Assembly: GCA_021789565.1 (NCBI GenBank)
Contig: JAJYJL010000219.1
Span: 1 to 9,306, forward strand
Length of the DNA stretch: 9,306 bases
Reading direction: 5' to 3'
From: Acidobacteriota bacterium
Lineage (GTDB): Bacteria > Acidobacteriota > Terriglobia > UBA7540
Shown: in pieces, positions 6,471 through 9,306 of the stretch
Layout of the letters: every line of letters starts with the position of its first letter
How positions within the stretch are numbered: position 1 is the stretch's first letter
Position numbers and translations under genes: made by a program
The notes under the pieces: generated by a model
The model's input: only the letters and a program-made list of their open reading frames with translations
Database searches by the model: none
Told to the model about the DNA's origin: nothing

Positions 6471-7808
6471 CTACTCGGCGCCATGAATACTGAAGACGTA
6501 CATCAGGCCCAGTTCCAACGTATTCTGGTTCTTCGTCAGGTCTGCCACGCCGCGCGGGAAAAACGGCACATTAGACATATCGCGCCGGAACTCCAGGCGG
6601 CTGATCAGGGCGCGAGCGAAGGTGCGCTGCAACGTAATCGTGTACTCGTTGATATGTTGTGCCGTTCCTGTGGTGAACCCGTCGCGATCGTCGTAGTACT
6701 CGTAGCGGACTCCAAGAGAATACTGGTCATTGAACGCGTACTTGGCGTAAGTTGCGATTCCCTTCCACTGGACGGAGTTGACCCCGGGAATCATGTCGCC
6801 AGATCCATAGTCAAAGTTCTCCAGCAGGGCCAGCTTCTTGGTCACGTTGAGCTGTACAACGGTGTCTGACAAATTCCTCCAGTGCGAATTTGTGCCGGGG
6901 GTCTGCGGCCCACCGAGGTAGTTTTGTGTAATGCTTACTTTGGAGCTGGGCGCCAGCGCCAGGCTGAACCCATAGGTCTTTCCGGTGTTGACGGCAACAA
7001 TGTTGTTCCAGCCGTTGACCAGATAACCCGTCAGGGTGACCTTAGGGTTAAAGGTATAAGCGGCCCGAAGACCAAAATGGTAAAAAGGAATGGCATAGCC
7101 GAACAGAACGCTTCGGCTGTAGTTCCAATCGGGAGCAGACTCGATCACCTCAGCTCCGGCTGGCGTTACAAATTTCCCGAAGTCAATCTGCAGTCCCTTA
7201 CCAACAGGCGCAAGGTAGGATAGGTATGCTTGTTCCACGTTTTGAGCAAAGTTTTCTCCCCCTGGCTCTAATGAGTTGACAACGTGGATGGCATTGCCAT
7301 ACCCCAAGGTCAGGTTATAGCCCAAGGGGGTATCTTTGTCCGGGGCTCTGTTGATGACGAGCTCGGCAAGATTCAATGAGAACTGGTTCTGGTAATTGTC
7401 AAATACCCTCAACCCCGCCTGGCGGTCCGAAGGGTGTTCAAAATCAAGCCCATAATAACCGTCCACATATCCGCTGATGTTTGTGGAGTTAAACAGTTTT
7501 TCGGCCAGTGTGGGTTTGCTCGTCGGTGCTGCAGGTGCTTCCGTCACGGCCGCCACTGCAGTTGCGGCAACCGGCGTCGACGCTGATGCCGGCGCGGACT
7601 TCTTCTCTTCCTGGGTCTTTTTCAATTGTTCAATTTGCGCCTTCAGTGAATCCAGTTCCTTCTGGAGTTCGTCAATCTTAGCGGAAGTGCTGGCTTCGGT
7701 TGTCGGTGCGGTAGTCCCAGTGTTTTCCTGGGCCACCAGTAGAGAACACCCACTGACTGCAAACAGAAGGAGGACTATTAAGCCCACGGTAGTCCGTGAG
7801 AGTTTCAT
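6471..7808 (-). CDS. Outer-membrane beta-barrel porin, OmpL-like (bbp2), with N-terminal coiled coil
   Basis: A 445-residue exported protein. An N-terminal signal (basic, then hydrophobic to about residue 20) is followed by a short coiled coil at 44-70 with I45, L48, L52, L55, I59 and L62 at heptad a/d positions. An Ala/Pro/Ser/Thr-rich linker (71-105) leads to a barrel of alternating aromatic and polar strands from about 108 to the end. Stretches such as ISGYVDGYYGLDFEHP and FDNYQNQFSLNLAEL are typical of putative beta-barrel porin-2 proteins. The C-terminal strand (LGLMYVF) suits BAM-dependent insertion, with five residues after the last Phe. VSGC at 18-21 also resembles a lipobox, so lipidation at C21 competes with ordinary cleavage near Ala26. 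AAGGAA lies six nt before the ATG. Position at the head of the ammonium cluster suggests entry of ammonium or another small solute. Substrate not shown by sequence. Confidence 0.88.
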   Translation of the reverse strand: MKLSRTTVGLIVLLLFAVSGCSLLVAQENTGTTAPTTEASTSAKIDELQKELDSLKAQIEQLKKTQEEKKSAPASASTPVAATAVAAVTEAPAAPTSKPTLAEKLFNSTNISGYVDGYYGLDFEHPSDRQAGLRVFDNYQNQFSLNLAELVINRAPDKDTPLGYNLTLGYGNAIHVVNSLEPGGENFAQNVEQAYLSYLAPVGKGLQIDFGKFVTPAGAEVIESAPDWNYSRSVLFGYAIPFYHFGLRAAYTFNPKVTLTGYLVNGWNNIVAVNTGKTYGFSLALAPSSKVSITQNYLGGPQTPGTNSHWRNLSDTVVQLNVTKKLALLENFDYGSGDMIPGVNSVQWKGIATYAKYAFNDQYSLGVRYEYYDDRDGFTTGTAQHINEYTITLQRTFARALISRLEFRRDMSNVPFFPRGVADLTKNQNTLELGLMYVFSIHGAE

Positions 7809-7871
7809 TTCAGCTTCCTTCCCTTGTTATTTGGAATCCTGCCCCGACCACCACGATTACACTATGGGAGG

Positions 7872-7888
7872 TGCTATTTTCTGTCCAA
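7872..7888 (-). promoter_or_regulatory. Possible sigma-54 (-24/-12) promoter upstream of the porin gene
   Basis: On the minus strand TTGGACAGAAAATAGCA keeps the invariant GG (7886-7885) and GC (7874-7873) with the required 10-nt spacing, plus flanking T, G and A. The middle CAC of the consensus and the second T of TTGC are not kept. It would start transcription near 7861, about 50 nt before the porin ATG. Sigma-54 control is well known for ammonium and P-II genes, which raises plausibility, but GG-N10-GC is a short motif that occurs by chance. Confidence 0.35.
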
Positions 7889-8021
7889 TCAATAGTTGTG
7901 TTGCTTGTGATAAAAATCTTTTGGATAAATATTGTTTCTTGTGTTGATAACGAAAAGAGGTAGATCTCTCATTAACCAATCTAAATAGGCAGGTCAATAT
8001 GGCCCGAAAGCACCTGCTTTC

Positions 8022-8225
8022 TTACTGAAGAACTGAGAGGCAGTCTTTGAAGGGGCGAAAGTCCTCCTGCCGGGCCGGCAAGTATTTCAGGGCAAATTGG
8101 ACCAGAAATTCCGAGGTTGCTTTTTTTCGGGAGAACTCCAGGGGCGTGGCAGTCACGCGGTCGATTGTATGTTTGGCGTACGGAATTCCCTTGTCCAATA
8201 TTCCGGAAAGTGAAACCCGCCACAT
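8022..8225 (-). CDS. Possible small hypothetical protein (67 codons)
   Basis: An unrecognised minus-strand frame whose codon choice (many GCC, CTG, GTC, GAC and CGC codons) and amino-acid mix look more protein-like than the other frames here. The product is soluble and fairly basic, with a segment such as EFLVQFALKYLPARQ that could form a helix; no signal peptide or membrane helix is seen. Against it: there is no purine-rich site before the ATG (the preceding bases are TTCCTCT), and a stop lies six codons upstream. It may be a real small gene, the remnant of a longer one, or chance. Confidence 0.25.
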   Translation of the reverse strand: MWRVSLSGILDKGIPYAKHTIDRVTATPLEFSRKKATSEFLVQFALKYLPARQEDFRPFKDCLSVLQ

Positions 8226-8487
8226 AGAGGAACAATTGCGAATTCAGATTGAATTGGTTTCACCTCGGGCTTATACTTGCTTCCATCCACGGAATTCATA
8301 TGCGAAGTTACAGAAGTAAACCGTGACTTAAGGCAAAGGGTGGACCCTGCGTTGATGATGAGTAAATTATCTTCTGACCGCAGGTTGGCCCGCTTGAGTG
8401 TCGACTTACGCGTGGGGCGGTACTCATCCCCTGCCTTGAGGAACCTTTACGTGTCTTAACAGTTCTAAATCCGGGAGGGGCACGCCG

Positions 8488-8565
8488 ATGAAATGCTCGT
8501 TCCTCCGATCGCTCTTAATAGCACGCGTGATCTTGCTTTCTGTTTGCGCCGCGAGTGCCAAATGA
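8488..8565 (+). CDS. 25-codon signal-peptide-like reading frame, possibly the detached 5' end of the next gene
   Basis: The frame starts at an ATG with an excellent ribosome binding site (GGGAGGGG at 8473-8480, seven nt spacing). It encodes a basic start (MKCSFLR), a hydrophobic core (SLLIARVILLSV) and a signal-peptidase-like end (CAASA-K), then stops at TGA (8563-8565). A secretion signal with no mature protein is odd. It is in the same reading frame as the gene beginning at 8662, with TGA and then TAG (8587-8589) in between. Either the true gene started here and has been interrupted, or this is an independent leader-type peptide. A sequencing or assembly error is the third possibility. Confidence 0.5.
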   Translation: MKCSFLRSLLIARVILLSVCAASAK

Positions 8566-8661
8566 CTGGGTCAGGATTCGCATCCTTAGAATGTCTCCCC
8601 TGGCCCTCCCCAGTCCTTAAATTCCATCAGCATTCCGGGTCCCGCACGCTCCTTTTTGCGC

Positions 8662-9306
8662 ATGGCTGCGATAAGCCAGGACGCTTCCACAGATGAAATC
8701 CTTCCACTGCTGGCACACAACGCGGCCTTAAATGGCTATACGTACATGATGAAGGGCAAGAAGCCCACTCCTACTGAATACCTGAATCTGTTAAAGGAAT
8801 ATGTCAAGCAGGCCCGGGAATTACAGTCTATAGCGGGCCCGCTGCAGGTTATTCGGATCAGCAGTTGCGACCAGGCGGGCCCCCTCCTGAAGGTTCTTGG
8901 CTACGAATTGGCGCGGCCCTGCGGTCCGGATACAGCCATCGCGACAGCTGACTCTGGACGGGCCTTTATCACGGACAATTCGGGATTCCCGCTCACATCT
9001 CTAGAGCAAACATTGCGAGGTGGCGAACCCTTTGAGTACAGTTTTGGGAGTTTCAAAGTTCCGATATTATTCAGTCAGGGAGACTGGAAAGCGCTTGATC
9101 CGAATGCAAAAGATGACCTTCTGGATGCTGTTCTCTCCGACCCACTTTTAGCCAGGTTGTACTGGGCGATGTCACGGATCGACCGGAGCACGCGGGATTC
9201 CCTGCTGAAGTCTCCAGGGCTTAAGAAACTCCTTCCCCTTGCTCCTGTCCTCGATTTTTATGGGGACCAGACCATGATCCGGGCCGGACGCGTAGCTGTT
9301 CCCGGA
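8662..9306 (+). CDS. Large secreted-type hypothetical protein, N-terminal 215 residues (runs off window)
   Basis: The frame is open to the window end and was followed codon by codon. It is absent of stops from 8590 onward; the first ATG is at 8662. The protein begins with a helical segment (STDEILPLLAHN, residues 9-20), then KPTPTEYLNLLKEYVKQARE (34-53) and an alpha/beta region with ISSCDQAGPLLKVLGYEL (66-83), RAFITDNSGFPL (100-111) and PVLDFYGDQTMIRAGRVAVPG at the end. From memory it resembles long, uncharacterised exported proteins of Acidobacteriota that share an LDFYG...RAGRV-type segment; no search was possible. No catalytic motif is recognised. The ATG at 8662 lacks a ribosome binding site and leaves no signal peptide, whereas a strong site and a signal-peptide frame lie upstream in the same frame but behind two stops. 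The start is therefore uncertain and the gene may be broken. Confidence 0.72.
   Translation, partial: MAAISQDASTDEILPLLAHNAALNGYTYMMKGKKPTPTEYLNLLKEYVKQARELQSIAGPLQVIRISSCDQAGPLLKVLGYELARPCGPDTAIATADSGRAFITDNSGFPLTSLEQTLRGGEPFEYSFGSFKVPILFSQGDWKALDPNAKDDLLDAVLSDPLLARLYWAMSRIDRSTRDSLLKSPGLKKLLPLAPVLDFYGDQTMIRAGRVAVPG

Larger units (their letters stand above)
7809..8487. other. Intergenic region between divergent units, mostly without recognised content
   Basis: These 679 bases separate the minus-strand cluster from the + strand gene at the right end. The part next to the porin (about 7888-7980) is AT-rich relative to the surroundings and probably carries promoter and operator sites. Two imperfectly repeated TTATCA/CACAAG-type blocks lie on the minus strand near 7950-7928 and 7913-7891, just upstream of the possible sigma-54 site. 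From about 8226 to 8487 I see only short frames without ribosome binding sites, a small hairpin near 8333-8350, and no clear -35/-10 pair for the right-hand gene. No tRNA or riboswitch was recognised. Confidence 0.5.

Noticed and set aside
7477..7947. A 156-codon + strand frame opposite the porin N-terminus
   Set aside because: Its Ala/Ser/Val-rich product mirrors the Ala/Pro linker codons of the porin on the other strand, and it has no recognisable fold or ribosome binding site.
8047..8319. A 90-codon + strand frame in the intergenic region
   Set aside because: It has no ribosome binding site and no recognised motif, and it overlaps the slightly better minus-strand frame at 8022-8225.
8493..8696. 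A 67-codon + strand frame overlapping the signal-peptide-like frame
   Set aside because: It has no ribosome binding site at suitable spacing. It is in a different frame from the strong site and signal peptide and from the downstream gene, and its composition is not protein-like.
1..9306. Mobile elements, CRISPR arrays, toxin-antitoxin pairs and defence genes
   Set aside because: No transposase or integrase motifs, no regularly spaced repeats and no defence-family motifs were visible. The content is transport and nitrogen signalling.

Overview
The window looks like chromosomal DNA of a free-living Gram-negative bacterium, most likely an Acidobacteriota (Terriglobia-like) member. I infer this from three things: the pairing of an OmpL-like (bbp2) outer-membrane porin with an ammonium transporter and a P-II protein, the strong purine-rich ribosome binding sites, and the last gene, which resembles large secreted proteins I associate with Acidobacteriota. 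No database could be consulted, so the taxon is an inference. I see no insertion sequence, CRISPR array, tRNA, rRNA or phage gene.

Left end (2-1423, + strand): the C-terminal part of a calcium-type P-type ATPase is followed, with no spacer, by a sodium/calcium-exchanger family antiporter. Together they look like a calcium efflux pair. A 100-bp convergent gap with a perfect 8-bp inverted repeat separates them from the next block.

Central block (1523-7808, all - strand): read in the direction of transcription it holds a coiled-coil beta-barrel porin, two tiny two-helix membrane proteins, an Amt ammonium transporter with a signal peptide, a tail-anchored TPR protein, another tiny membrane protein, a NapA-type cation/proton antiporter and a P-II signalling protein. 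Gaps are 16 to about 110 bp and there is no convincing terminator, so this could be one long operon or a few overlapping units. The reading I favour is an ammonium-uptake module covering both membranes: entry through the porin, electrogenic import by Amt, gating of Amt by P-II, and possible pH or cation balancing by the antiporter. The TPR protein and the three small membrane proteins are unassigned accessories. A tentative sigma-54-type promoter (GG-N10-GC) lies about 65 bp upstream of the porin, which would fit nitrogen control.

Right end (7809-9306): about 680 bp hold no convincing gene apart from one possible 67-codon minus-strand frame. Then comes a + strand gene that runs off the window. 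A well-formed ribosome binding site and a 25-codon signal-peptide-like frame precede it in the same reading frame, but two in-frame stop codons separate them from the body of the gene, so its 5' end looks disrupted or unusually arranged.
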